This document shows, one piece after another, positions 1-6,656 of a DNA stretch of 6,990 nucleotides. The notes under the pieces are model-generated. The model made no database searches. It worked only from the letters and a program-made list of their open reading frames with translations, and was not told where the DNA came from. The stretch's first letter is position 1; each line of letters starts with the position of its first letter. Both the position numbers and the translations under genes were made by a program. Origin of the DNA: an uncultured Eubacteriales bacterium (GTDB taxonomy: Bacteria > Bacillota > Clostridia > Oscillospirales > CAG-272); NCBI GenBank assembly GCA_934467435.1, contig CAKSLR010000068.1:1-6990 (forward strand). The letters run 5' to 3'.

Positions 1-3000
1 GTCGTCCTCGTCATTTGTCAACCCGTAACGCGGACCGAAAACATTGTTTTCTACGGTGATGTTCTTTGCCGAGTTGATATACACGGCGTAATCGGTTGTA
101 CGGTTAAGAATACGGTTCCCTGTGATATGGATGTTCTGATAGAGCAGGTAATCCTGTTCGGGGCGGCTGCCGAGACCGAGAATGGAAATCGGGCTGTAAA
201 TATCCCGGTTGTTGAAATAGCCGGTGTGTTGAATGAGGTTGTCTTTTACCGTCAGGTTTTCGGTCACGCCGGATTCGCCCCAGAAAATCTCGTAATGGAT
301 TGCCACGGCACCCATTCCGATGTTGATGAGCGAACAGTTCTTGATGGTGGCGTCCGATGCCTTGATGAGCAGCCCGCGCGAGCGGATGTTCCGTACAAGG
401 GTGTTGTCGAACAGGAAACCGTTGGAGGACATCGACATGTTGTCAATCAGCACCTTGTGGTTCGGTTCCCAGCGGTTATCGGTCATATCATACCCGGAAA
501 GGGCGTTGAAGTTGACGGCGGAGGCGGCAACGGTCACCGTATAGTAGGTCAGGGATTTCTGGTAATCGGCTCCGCTCTCCGTAATGGTCACAGTCTCGGT
601 TACCCCCTGTACAGTCGCGCTCAGGGCGGCGGTATCGCAAACCAACTGTCCCTTTGCGGTATAGATATACACACGGTCGCCTACAATGAAGGGGGAACAG
701 AGCCCATTCGGCGCCCAGTTTTTGTTGTTGCGGTAACTGTATTCGGAAAGATTGCCCTTGTAGGTGATGGTGGCGGTGCCGTCCCCGTTATCGGTGATGG
801 CGTGGACTCTGCCGTGAACGGCGTTCTGATTCGTGCCGTCGTCACACATATTCTCAAACAGGCAACTGGTCACCCGGCTGCCCTCTTTGCACTTGGTGGT
901 GTGGGTGGCATCGATGGATCCGATGTGGGCGGGGGAGCCGCGGCGGCGCCCCTGTGCATCGATTGAAACTTCAAGATCCACGCCGTAGGCGCTTTCCCAC
1001 GCACGGTAGGAGTTGTAAGTTCCCGCATCAATCAGCGCACCGTTTTTGGTGGTGTCCAGCACGCGGTCATACGAGGTGGCGCTGCGGTTGTTTTGCTCCA
1101 CAAACGCGAACCCGGCAGCCGCGCCGTAAACCGTCATGTCGCAGAAGGAGACGCCCTCCGAGCCGCCGACATAAACTGTCGTGCCACCGTTGGAGGCGCG
1201 GCAGGTCAGCACGTCGCCTTTTTCGATCATATTGTAATACGTGGAAGATACACGGATGCTCATGGTGCCGTCCGCATTTTTTGTGATACTCTCGAAGCCC
1301 GCATCCACATAGGCATAATAGGTACCGGCGTGCTGTGCGCCCATACCGGTGGTATCATAATAGTTCGGGTCGGTATTGCCGAATTCGTTCATCATGCCCG
1401 CCCCGGTAATCACCAGCAGGGTGTTGTTCTGTTGCTTTTCCAGTACATAGACCTGCCCGCAGGACTGCTGCGCGTAGCCGATGGTAAGACCGTAGAGGGT
1501 GACCCCCTGACAGTTACCGATGGAGATGAGGTTATCCAGCCGCACGGCGCGTTCCACCATCACGCCGTACCCGTAAACGGCTTTGTTCCGTATGCCGCTG
1601 AAGGTCAGGGTGGAGATTACGCTGTAAGCGCCGGGGGCGAGAATCACATCCGCATCTGCGGCAAGCGACGCGGTGATGTAGGCGGGCAGGGCAGGGGAGG
1701 TGCCGTTTTCCGTGCGCACCGCGGTGCGCCGCGCCTTACCGACAAACTGATCTTTATCGACCTGTGGCAAAAGGGATTCGTCCGCTCCCACTTCCGCACG
1801 GTGGTTGACATGGGTCAGTGTGTCGCCGCTTTTATAGGTGTTTTCCGTGTCGGTCAGGGTGGCGGAGGTGTTGGCGTCCGCCAGTACATAGGCGTTCTGC
1901 TGCAGGGTCAGCGTGCCGCCTACGGTGTTTCCGACCACATACAGGTGGCGGTTGTTTTTTGCCGTGAGCGCGGTTATGGTATTTTCAAACACCACAACGT
2001 TATCGCCGTCCGTCAGGATAACGGGGGAAGAGAAGTTGTTGCGGGCAATCAGAATGTCGCTGCCGCCCGCTACCGCAACGGCGGCGGTGGCGGCGGTAAT
2101 GGTATTGCCCCGGATCTCCGCGCCGGTGCCGTGAAGGTAAAATCCGTACGCCCCGGAAACGATGGTATTGCCTTTGGCGTAGATGCCGTCCTCTGACAGG
2201 TCGCGGACGGCGAGCGAGAGGACGGAGAGCGTGCTGTCGATCAGGTACGCGCCACCGGTGCCGGCAGAGAGGACAATGCCGTTCTGCACGCCGCCCGCAA
2301 TATCCACAGAGCGGAAGTACACGTTTTCGGTCCCGCTGACCGCAACGGCGCTGGTTCCGCTGCTGTTGATGGTGACGGCTTCAAAGGAGAGGTCGGCGCC
2401 GCCTTCGGTCATCAGGGCAGGCGCTTCGCTTTCCAGCAGATTGAAAGTCAGATGGGAAAGGGTCATGCGGCTGACGTTCGCCAGGCGGATGCTGTTCTTT
2501 GCGTAGATGGTGATCCCCTTGGCGTCATAGTTCCGCCCGATGTCGGTCGAATCAAAGAGCAGGGGATTGTGGTCGGTGACGGTGTAAATGGCACCGGGAG
2601 TGACACTGCCGGTGCGAATGGCGTTGACCAGTTCTTCGGCGGCAATGGGGGTGCCGTTCTGCTCCTGCCCGCTGACGGCGGCGTAAGCAATGACCGCATC
2701 GGCATAGGCAAACAGGCGGTGGATGACGGGCAGGACGGCGCGGGCTTCGTCACTGTCCTGTGAAAGAATGCGGGCAGCATAGGTTTCGGCACTGTATGCC
2801 AACGTACGGCTGACCGCGTCTCCCTCCCGCAGGCGGAAATAGAATACCGTTCGCATATCGGCGGGGGCGATGCCGTCCAAAAAGACGCGGCAATGCCCGC
2901 CACCCTGCATCACCAGAGGGTAGCTGCCGCGCAGACTGCCTTCGCGGAAGGCGGGGTCGGTCGCCACTTCCAGGCGAACGTCGGAAGTACCCTTGCCCGT

Positions 3001-4833
3001 GTCCGCCTGCGCATAAAGTACAAAGGAAGGAAGATTGCCGAGCACAAGGGCTGCCCCCGCCAGCCGGATATCGGTCAGGGTGGCGGTGCCGGACGCGGCA
3101 AAATGGTTTTCATAGATCATGGTTGGCATCGCCTTTTCTTCTTCGGTCAGAGCGGCGTTTGCCAGTTGGGTTATACGGTAAAGAAAATATTCCTGCGCTT
3201 CGGCACCGTAATTCAGCATGGTGCAGGCAAGCCGATAGAGCGCTTCACCGCGGGGCGTGCTGCTGCCGCGGTATAGGCGAAGCAGTCCTTCTGCGTAATG
3301 CTGCACGCCGCCTTCACACACTTCACCGTAAAGAATCGTGTCGCCGGTTTTGATGTAGGCGCGCATCCGCAGGGTGCTTTGCATGTTTTTTGCCGCAATG
3401 CCGGGATAGGTGAAGATGTAACGGTTTTCTCCGTTCGCCTCCCCTTCCGTCAGGGCATATTCTGCACGATAGACGGTTTCCGTCTCTTCTTCGGGGAAGA
3501 CCAGCACGCCGTATTCATCTGCACCGGCAATCAGCGCGGGGTCAAAATAGGTATAAAGGCGCAGCCGGATGTCACCGGCAAGCGAGGTGCCGACAGCGTA
3601 CAGGCGCGCATCGGGAGAAAGGGCAAAACTGCCCGCAAGATCGACAAGCGCCTCGCTGTTTTGGGTGGTGGCGTGTACGGTGGCCGTAGACTGCATTACG
3701 GGGGAGAAGGCAACGGTGGTGCCTTCTGTGCCGTGAAAACGCAATTCCAACACATCTCCCACATCCATGGCAATGCCGCCCTGCGGTGTGAAACTGCCGC
3801 TTTCCGTTACCGTGCGGGTAAAGATGTCGGATGTAGTGCCGTCCGCCCGGCGTAGTCTGGCGCGCAGTTCGGTGGGGGCGCTTGCACGGCAAGGTGTCGC
3901 GGAAAGGGTGTAAGTGGCGATGATGGGAGAACGGAAGAGCAGCACCGTATCATATGATGCGCCGATGGTGAGGGAGGCGGAGGACACCGTACCCGCTCCT
4001 GCTTTGCCGCCGAAGGCGCCGTTCTCTTCCGAGAAGACGGGCAGGGCATAGACGGCATGGTTCCCTGCTGCACTGTACCCGGCATAGAACCCACCGCTCC
4101 CCTGAATGCCGCACAGGCTCTTTGCCATGCGGTACGTCTCTCCCGCATAGGCGGTGTAGGTCACGACCGGGGAAAGGTAGGCGTAGGGGGTCGCGTTGGC
4201 GTCCGCACGCTTATAGGCGAACAGCAGCCGGTCGCCCGCATCCATCGTGATATTCGGGATGGCGGAAAAACCGGGGGCGTAACTTGCGGTTTTGTCGGGG
4301 GAGGTATAGGTCTGCCAGTTTCCCGATTGCGGGAAAATCATTTCCCCGTTGAGGAAGATCGCAAAGTCGATGGCAATCACGTTGTTTGCGTTTTCCGCCC
4401 AGGCGCGGAGTTCTTCCATCGAGAGGGTCACGGTTCCTGCACGGGGTGCGGTGTAGGCAATGGCGGTGGCACTGCCCGGCACGGTAATCATACACCGGGC
4501 GCGGGAAGCAAGGTACATGCCCCCGCTCGTCCACTGGCTGCCGTCATTGCCACGCGCTTCCTGGCAGAGGATGTTGTACTGCCGGGAAATGGCGGCAAAC
4601 GGCGCGTAGTTTTCGGGGTTGGCGATGGGAAAGGAGCCAACGGTGTAATTCCCGCGGAATCCGTCGAAGGAAGTGCCGGCGGTGTAAGAAGGAAGTGCGT
4701 CCGTAAAACGGTGCGAGGCATGACTTTCCCCGGTATAGGAGGAGGGAGCAAGTGCCGCCGTTGCCAGCGGAAACAGGCAGGATACGGCGCACAGGAGAAC
4801 GAAAAAGCGAGTCCATACGGCTGTTTTTTTCAT
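1..4833 (-). CDS. Giant secreted multidomain protein with a GH110-like beta-helix glycosidase module (C-terminus beyond left edge)
   Basis: Seen: 1611 codons are open from ATG (4831-4833) to the left edge. Residues 1-29 form a Sec signal peptide (MKKT, hydrophobic core, probable cleavage near ATA/ALA 24-29). Residues ~110-225 and ~270-370 look like beta-sandwiches (YTAPRAGTV at 127; NGEMIFP; a GD turn at 200-201). Residues ~400-720 match a recurrent clostridial surface module, with MLNYGAEAQEYF at 539-550 and YSAETYAARIL ending at 690. Residues ~732-1015 are a right-handed parallel beta-helix (GNTIV, RGNTI, ARNNF, FENTI, VGNTV rungs). After the linker LLPQVDKDQFVGKARR (1021-1036), a second helix begins with VILAPGAY (1063-1070). 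It carries DATH (1308-1311), CDDGTN (1330-1335), HG (1340-1341), RSRG (1484-1487) and WGESG (1518-1522). Family knowledge: this order fits GH110 alpha-galactosidases, exo-enzymes that remove terminal alpha-1,3-galactose, for example from blood-group B glycans. Inference: an extracellular enzyme acting on host or dietary glycans. No anchor or dockerin is visible; it could lie beyond the edge. Alternative: a catalytically inactive beta-helix adhesin. Coding is certain; the enzymatic role is moderately supported. Confidence 0.93.
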   Translation of the reverse strand, partial: MKKTAVWTRFFVLLCAVSCLFPLATAALAPSSYTGESHASHRFTDALPSYTAGTSFDGFRGNYTVGSFPIANPENYAPFAAISRQYNILCQEARGNDGSQWTSGGMYLASRARCMITVPGSATAIAYTAPRAGTVTLSMEELRAWAENANNVIAIDFAIFLNGEMIFPQSGNWQTYTSPDKTASYAPGFSAIPNITMDAGDRLLFAYKRADANATPYAYLSPVVTYTAYAGETYRMAKSLCGIQGSGGFYAGYSAAGNHAVYALPVFSEENGAFGGKAGAGTVSSASLTIGASYDTVLLFRSPIIATYTLSATPCRASAPTELRARLRRADGTTSDIFTRTVTESGSFTPQGGIAMDVGDVLELRFHGTEGTTVAFSPVMQSTATVHATTQNSEALVDLAGSFALSPDARLYAVGTSLAGDIRLRLYTYFDPALIAGADEYGVLVFPEEETETVYRAEYALTEGEANGENRYIFTYPGIAAKNMQSTLRMRAYIKTGDTILYGEVCEGGVQHYAEGLLRLYRGSSTPRGEALYRLACTMLNYGAEAQEYFLYRITQLANAALTEEEKAMPTMIYENHFAASGTATLTDIRLAGAALVLGNLPSFVLYAQADTGKGTSDVRLEVATDPAFREGSLRGSYPLVMQGGGHCRVFLDGIAPADMRTVFYFRLREGDAVSRTLAYSAETYAARILSQDSDEARAVLPVIHRLFAYADAVIAYAAVSGQEQNGTPIAAEELVNAIRTGSVTPGAIYTVTDHNPLLFDSTDIGRNYDAKGITIYAKNSIRLANVSRMTLSHLTFNLLESEAPALMTEGGADLSFEAVTINSSGTSAVAVSGTENVYFRSVDIAGGVQNGIVLSAGTGGAYLIDSTLSVLSLAVRDLSEDGIYAKGNTIVSGAYGFYLHGTGAEIRGNTITAATAAVAVAGGSDILIARNNFSSPVILTDGDNVVVFENTITALTAKNNRHLYVVGNTVGGTLTLQQNAYVLADANTSATLTDTENTYKSGDTLTHVNHRAEVGADESLLPQVDKDQFVGKARRTAVRTENGTSPALPAYITASLAADADVILAPGAYSVISTLTFSGIRNKAVYGYGVMVERAVRLDNLISIGNCQGVTLYGLTIGYAQQSCGQVYVLEKQQNNTLLVITGAGMMNEFGNTDPNYYDTTGMGAQHAGTYYAYVDAGFESITKNADGTMSIRVSSTYYNMIEKGDVLTCRASNGGTTVYVGGSEGVSFCDMTVYGAAAGFAFVEQNNRSATSYDRVLDTTKNGALIDAGTYNSYRAWESAYGVDLEVSIDAQGRRRGSPAHIGSIDATHTTKCKEGSRVTSCLFENMCDDGTNQNAVHGRVHAITDNGDGTATITYKGNLSEYSYRNNKNWAPNGLCSPFIVGDRVYIYTAKGQLVCDTAALSATVQGVTETVTITESGADYQKSLTYYTVTVAASAVNFNALSGYDMTDNRWEPNHKVLIDNMSMSSNGFLFDNTLVRNIRSRGLLIKASDATIKNCSLINIGMGAVAIHYEIFWGESGVTENLTVKDNLIQHTGYFNNRDIYSPISILGLGSRPEQDYLLYQNIHITGNRILNRTTDYAVYINSAKNITVENNVFGPRYGLTNDEDD

Positions 4834-4840
4834 TGTGTAA

Positions 4841-4848
4841 CCTTCTCT
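4841..4848 (-). promoter_or_regulatory. Ribosome binding site of the giant secreted protein
   Basis: On the minus strand AGAGAAGG lies 7 nt upstream of the ATG at 4833. No other ATG in this frame has both a Shine-Dalgarno site and a following signal peptide, so this start is preferred. Confidence 0.8.
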
Positions 4849-4888
4849 TTCTGATTAAAATTTTGTTTACAATTTTCTTCCAAACCCT

Positions 4889-4917
4889 ATTCTGCCACAG
4901 GTCGGAGAAAAAGTCAA
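4889..4917 (-). promoter_or_regulatory. Candidate sigma-A promoter for the giant secreted protein
   Basis: Minus strand: -35 TTGACT (4917-4912), a 17-nt spacer, then -10 CAGAAT (4894-4889) preceded by TGG, an extended -10 (TGn). The -10 matches TATAAT at only four of six positions, but the near-perfect -35, ideal spacing and TGn support it. Transcription would begin near 4882, giving a leader of about 50 nt. Read by eye only. Confidence 0.5.
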
Positions 4918-4976
4918 GGTCAATTGCATCAGAAAATGTGCGGTGCTATGGAGAAAAATTGATTCGTTTTTTGGTT

Positions 4977-5023
4977 ATTTTGCACATATTTAACTTCGCA
5001 GTTCGAAAATGCTCTTGCAAAAT
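4977..5023. repeat. 8-bp perfect inverted repeat with 31-nt spacing
   Basis: ATTTTGCA at 4977-4984 is the exact reverse complement of TGCAAAAT at 5016-5023. The right arm overlaps the proposed -35 box (5015-5020) of the plus-strand operon, so it could be a paired operator for a repressor. In AT-rich DNA of this length one such 8-bp pair can also arise by chance. Confidence 0.35.
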
Positions 5024-5043
5024 GGCAAAAGGTGTGGTAACAT
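5015..5043 (+). promoter_or_regulatory. Candidate promoter for the DUF896-HAD-GNAT-rqcH operon
   Basis: -35 TTGCAA (5015-5020), a 17-nt spacer, then -10 TAACAT (5038-5043) with an extended TGG at 5035-5037. Each hexamer matches consensus at four of six positions. The start would be near 5050, giving a leader of about 40 nt. No better promoter is seen between this point and the ATG at 5091. Confidence 0.45.
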
Positions 5044-5076
5044 AAAAGGAAAAAGAAACGCCGTACCTCGCGGGGC

Positions 5077-5084
5077 AGGGAGAG
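5077..5084 (+). promoter_or_regulatory. Ribosome binding site of the DUF896 gene
   Basis: AGGGAGAG lies 6 nt upstream of ATG 5091 and fixes this start. Confidence 0.75.
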
Positions 5085-5090
5085 ATCGTT

Positions 5091-5309
5091 ATGGATAAAG
5101 AAAAAATCGCGCGCATCAATTTTCTTGCGCGCAAAGCAAAGGCAGAAGGACTTTCCGTCGGGGAAAAAGAGGAGCAGGCTGCGCTGCGGGCGGAGTACCT
5201 GACCGAGTTCCACGCGGGGCTGCGCGCGCAACTGGAGCATACCTATATCGAGCGCCCGGACGGTACGCGGGAAAAACTGCGCGAAAAGCAGGCGGACGGG
5301 GAAGGCTGA
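5091..5309 (+). CDS. DUF896 (YnzC/UPF0291) family protein
   Basis: A 72-residue protein beginning MDKEKIARINFLARKAK. It has the family pattern: KIARINxLAxKxK (residues 4-17), an E-rich turn GEKEEQ (24-29), LRxEYLxxF (32-40), and a charged tail after RPDGT. Family knowledge: DUF896 proteins are small helical-hairpin proteins of Bacillota (about 75-80 residues); B. subtilis YnzC is the structural reference and has no firmly assigned biochemical role. The ATG is set by a strong ribosome binding site 6 nt upstream. There is no signal peptide or membrane segment, so it is cytoplasmic. It is the first gene of the operon, and its stop is separated from the next ATG by a single base. Family assignment is firm; function is unknown. 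Confidence 0.93.
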   Translation: MDKEKIARINFLARKAKAEGLSVGEKEEQAALRAEYLTEFHAGLRAQLEHTYIERPDGTREKLREKQADGEG

Positions 5310-5310
5310 T

Positions 5311-5970
5311 ATGCACTACGACCATATTGCCTGGGATTTTAACGGTACCATTCTCGATGATGCGCCGATCGATATGGCGGCGACCAATGTACTGCTTGCA
5401 CGCCGGCACCTGCCGCTGATTCCCGACCGCGCGACCTACGACCGCCTGTTCCGCTTTCCGATCGAAGAATATTACCGCGATATCGGTTTTGATTTCACGC
5501 GGGAATCGTATGCCGATATGGCGGTGGAATGGAATGCGGTCTATCGGGAGATGCAGGCGGACGCACCCACTCAGAAGGGTGTGTCGGAACTGATTCGCCG
5601 CATTGCCGCAGCAGGGATCCCTCAGAGTGTGCTTTCCGCATCGGAGGAAGGGATTCTGCGGGAGCAACTCGCATCGCGCGGACTCCTCTCTTATTTTGAA
5701 GGGGTTTGGGGGCGCGGTGATGGGCTTGCCGCGGGCAAAACCGATCTGGTGCTGGCATTCCGCGACCGACGCCGCCCCGGGCAGGTGTTGTTTATCGGAG
5801 ATACCGATCATGACGCGGCGTGCGCCGCGGCAGCAGGGTTTGACTGTGTCCTGTTGACTACGGGGCATCAGTCCGCCGCCCGGCTTGCCCCGCTCGGCGT
5901 GCCGCTGTTTTCCGATGGGGATGCGCTTGCCGATTACCTGGCACGGGAGGGATTTTTGTGCCCGAATTGA
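5311..5970 (+). CDS. HAD-superfamily hydrolase, phosphoglycolate-phosphatase-like (subfamily I)
   Basis: 219 residues, normal for a HAD with a small helical C1 cap. Motif I is WDFNGTILDD with nucleophile D9; the usual DxD is here DxN, with Asn at residue 11. The helical cap spans about 17-85. Motif II is S109 in VLSAS, motif III is K143 in AAGK, and motif IV is GDTDHD (163-168), which supplies acidic Mg2+ ligands. Family knowledge: these motifs define phosphoryl transfer from small phosphomonoesters through an aspartyl-phosphate. The residue at +2 normally acts as acid/base, so Asn there may reduce or alter catalysis, although DFNGT variants occur in this group. The substrate cannot be read from sequence. 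The ATG follows GGGGAAGG by 5 nt, one base after the DUF896 stop. The 3' end overlaps the GNAT gene by 13 nt. Cytoplasmic. Confidence 0.93.
   Translation: MHYDHIAWDFNGTILDDAPIDMAATNVLLARRHLPLIPDRATYDRLFRFPIEEYYRDIGFDFTRESYADMAVEWNAVYREMQADAPTQKGVSELIRRIAAAGIPQSVLSASEEGILREQLASRGLLSYFEGVWGRGDGLAAGKTDLVLAFRDRRRPGQVLFIGDTDHDAACAAAAGFDCVLLTTGHQSAARLAPLGVPLFSDGDALADYLAREGFLCPN
5945..5952 (+). promoter_or_regulatory. Ribosome binding site that decides the GTG start of the GNAT gene
   Basis: GGGAGGGA lies 5 nt upstream of GTG 5958, inside the end of the HAD gene. No ATG in this frame lies close by upstream, and the next candidate (TTG 5967) would be badly spaced, so GTG is chosen. Confidence 0.8.
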
Positions 5971-6656
5971 TTTTGTGCGCGGAAGAAGAGCGGTTCGTCC
6001 TGGAAAACGGGTGGGATACCGCCATTCCGTTTTCGTTTACCGATGTGAAGGGGGAGGGGCTGACCCTTTCGGTCTTCCCGCAGGCGGAGCACGTAGCGCG
6101 CGCCTTCCTTTCCGGGTATGCCGAAAATCCCACTTCCGATGCGGCGCTTTCTTTCCTGTTTCGTGAAATGGCACCGCTTTTGCGGCAGTGGGGGTATCGG
6201 GATGACCGTTTTCGCGACCGGTGGGGGTACATTTTGCGTGCCGCCCCGCCGTACCGGGGCAGTTTGGCGTCGGCACGCCGGCTGACAGCAGCGGACGAAG
6301 CCATCAACAAAACGACCTATGATCTTGCCGAGACCTGTCGCGCAGGCTGCCTTGCCTTTGGTGTGGAGGACGGCGGGCGGGTGGTTTCGCTTGCCGTGAC
6401 GCATGAGGCACCGGCGGAAGGGCAGACCCTTGCGGAAGTGGGGGTGGAGACGATTCCCGCCGCACGCCGGCGGGGATACGCCGCGGCGTCCCTTTCCGCT
6501 CTCACCGCGGCGCTGACGGCGCGCGGGATGACGGTGGAATACCGTTGCCAGCGCTACAACCACGCTTCCCGCCGCACGGCGCTTGCCGCCGGGTTCTGTG
6601 AGGTGGGAAAATATTATTACTATGTAGGAAGAAGGACGGAGACTCATGGCATATGA
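5958..6656 (+). CDS. GNAT-family N-acetyltransferase with an uncharacterised N-terminal half
   Basis: 232 residues from a GTG start. The C-terminal half is a GNAT fold: beta-strand LAEVGVETI (159-166), then the acetyl-CoA pyrophosphate loop AARRRGYA (168-175, the R/QxxGxA/G motif), helix 176-190, strand TVEYRC (192-197), and the closing motif NHASRRTALAAGF (201-213) followed by a YYYYV strand. The arrangement resembles the PF12746/FR47-like subgroup (VxTxxxxRxxGxA ... N..S..LA..GF). Residues 1-105 contain no motif I recognise; in PF12746-type proteins this part is a diverged helical/beta domain. Family knowledge: GNATs transfer acetyl from acetyl-CoA to amines of small molecules, peptides or proteins. 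The acceptor is not predictable here. The gene overlaps the HAD gene by 13 nt and rqcH by 11 nt, implying coupled translation. Cytoplasmic. Confidence 0.88.
   Translation: MPELILCAEEERFVLENGWDTAIPFSFTDVKGEGLTLSVFPQAEHVARAFLSGYAENPTSDAALSFLFREMAPLLRQWGYRDDRFRDRWGYILRAAPPYRGSLASARRLTAADEAINKTTYDLAETCRAGCLAFGVEDGGRVVSLAVTHEAPAEGQTLAEVGVETIPAARRRGYAAASLSALTAALTARGMTVEYRCQRYNHASRRTALAAGFCEVGKYYYYVGRRTETHGI
6632..6641 (+). promoter_or_regulatory. Ribosome binding site of rqcH, embedded in the GNAT gene
   Basis: AAGGACGGAG lies 4 nt upstream of ATG 6646 and overlaps the last codons of the GNAT gene. It includes part of the adjacent AGA-AGG arginine codons (6630-6635). Confidence 0.65.

Larger units (their letters stand above)
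4834..5090. other. AT-rich divergent intergenic region
   Basis: These 257 bp separate divergent transcription units and are much richer in A+T than the flanking genes. They hold a promoter candidate for each direction, the two ribosome binding sites, an 8-bp inverted repeat near the plus-strand -35, and an imperfect A/T dyad at 4857-4876 in the leader of the minus-strand gene. I see no credible small gene, riboswitch core or terminator hairpin. Confidence 0.75.

Noticed and set aside
127..2196. Long plus-strand open frames at 127-966 and 1093-2196
   Set aside because: They are the exact register complement of the minus-strand giant gene and exist because its codons TTA, CTA and TCA are nearly absent. 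They lack credible ribosome binding sites and recognisable domains, while the minus frame has a signal peptide and beta-helix motifs.
4762..4833. Lipoprotein signal (Cys at residues 15 and 19) for the giant protein
   Set aside because: Both cysteines lie inside the hydrophobic core and neither follows a proper lipobox; a signal peptidase I site near residues 24-29 fits better.
2893..4854. Plus-strand open frames at 2893-3276, 3298-3855 and 4057-4854
   Set aside because: Same antisense-register effect opposite the giant gene; no motifs and no operon logic.
4992..5005. Possible LexA box upstream of the DUF896 gene, considered because B. subtilis ynzC lies in an SOS-linked operon
   Set aside because: The best match is AAC-N6-GTT instead of GAAC-N4-GTTC; spacing and outer bases are wrong.
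5116..5868. 250-codon minus-strand open frame opposite the DUF896 and HAD genes
   Set aside because: The plus strand has intact family motifs; the minus translation is an antisense shadow.
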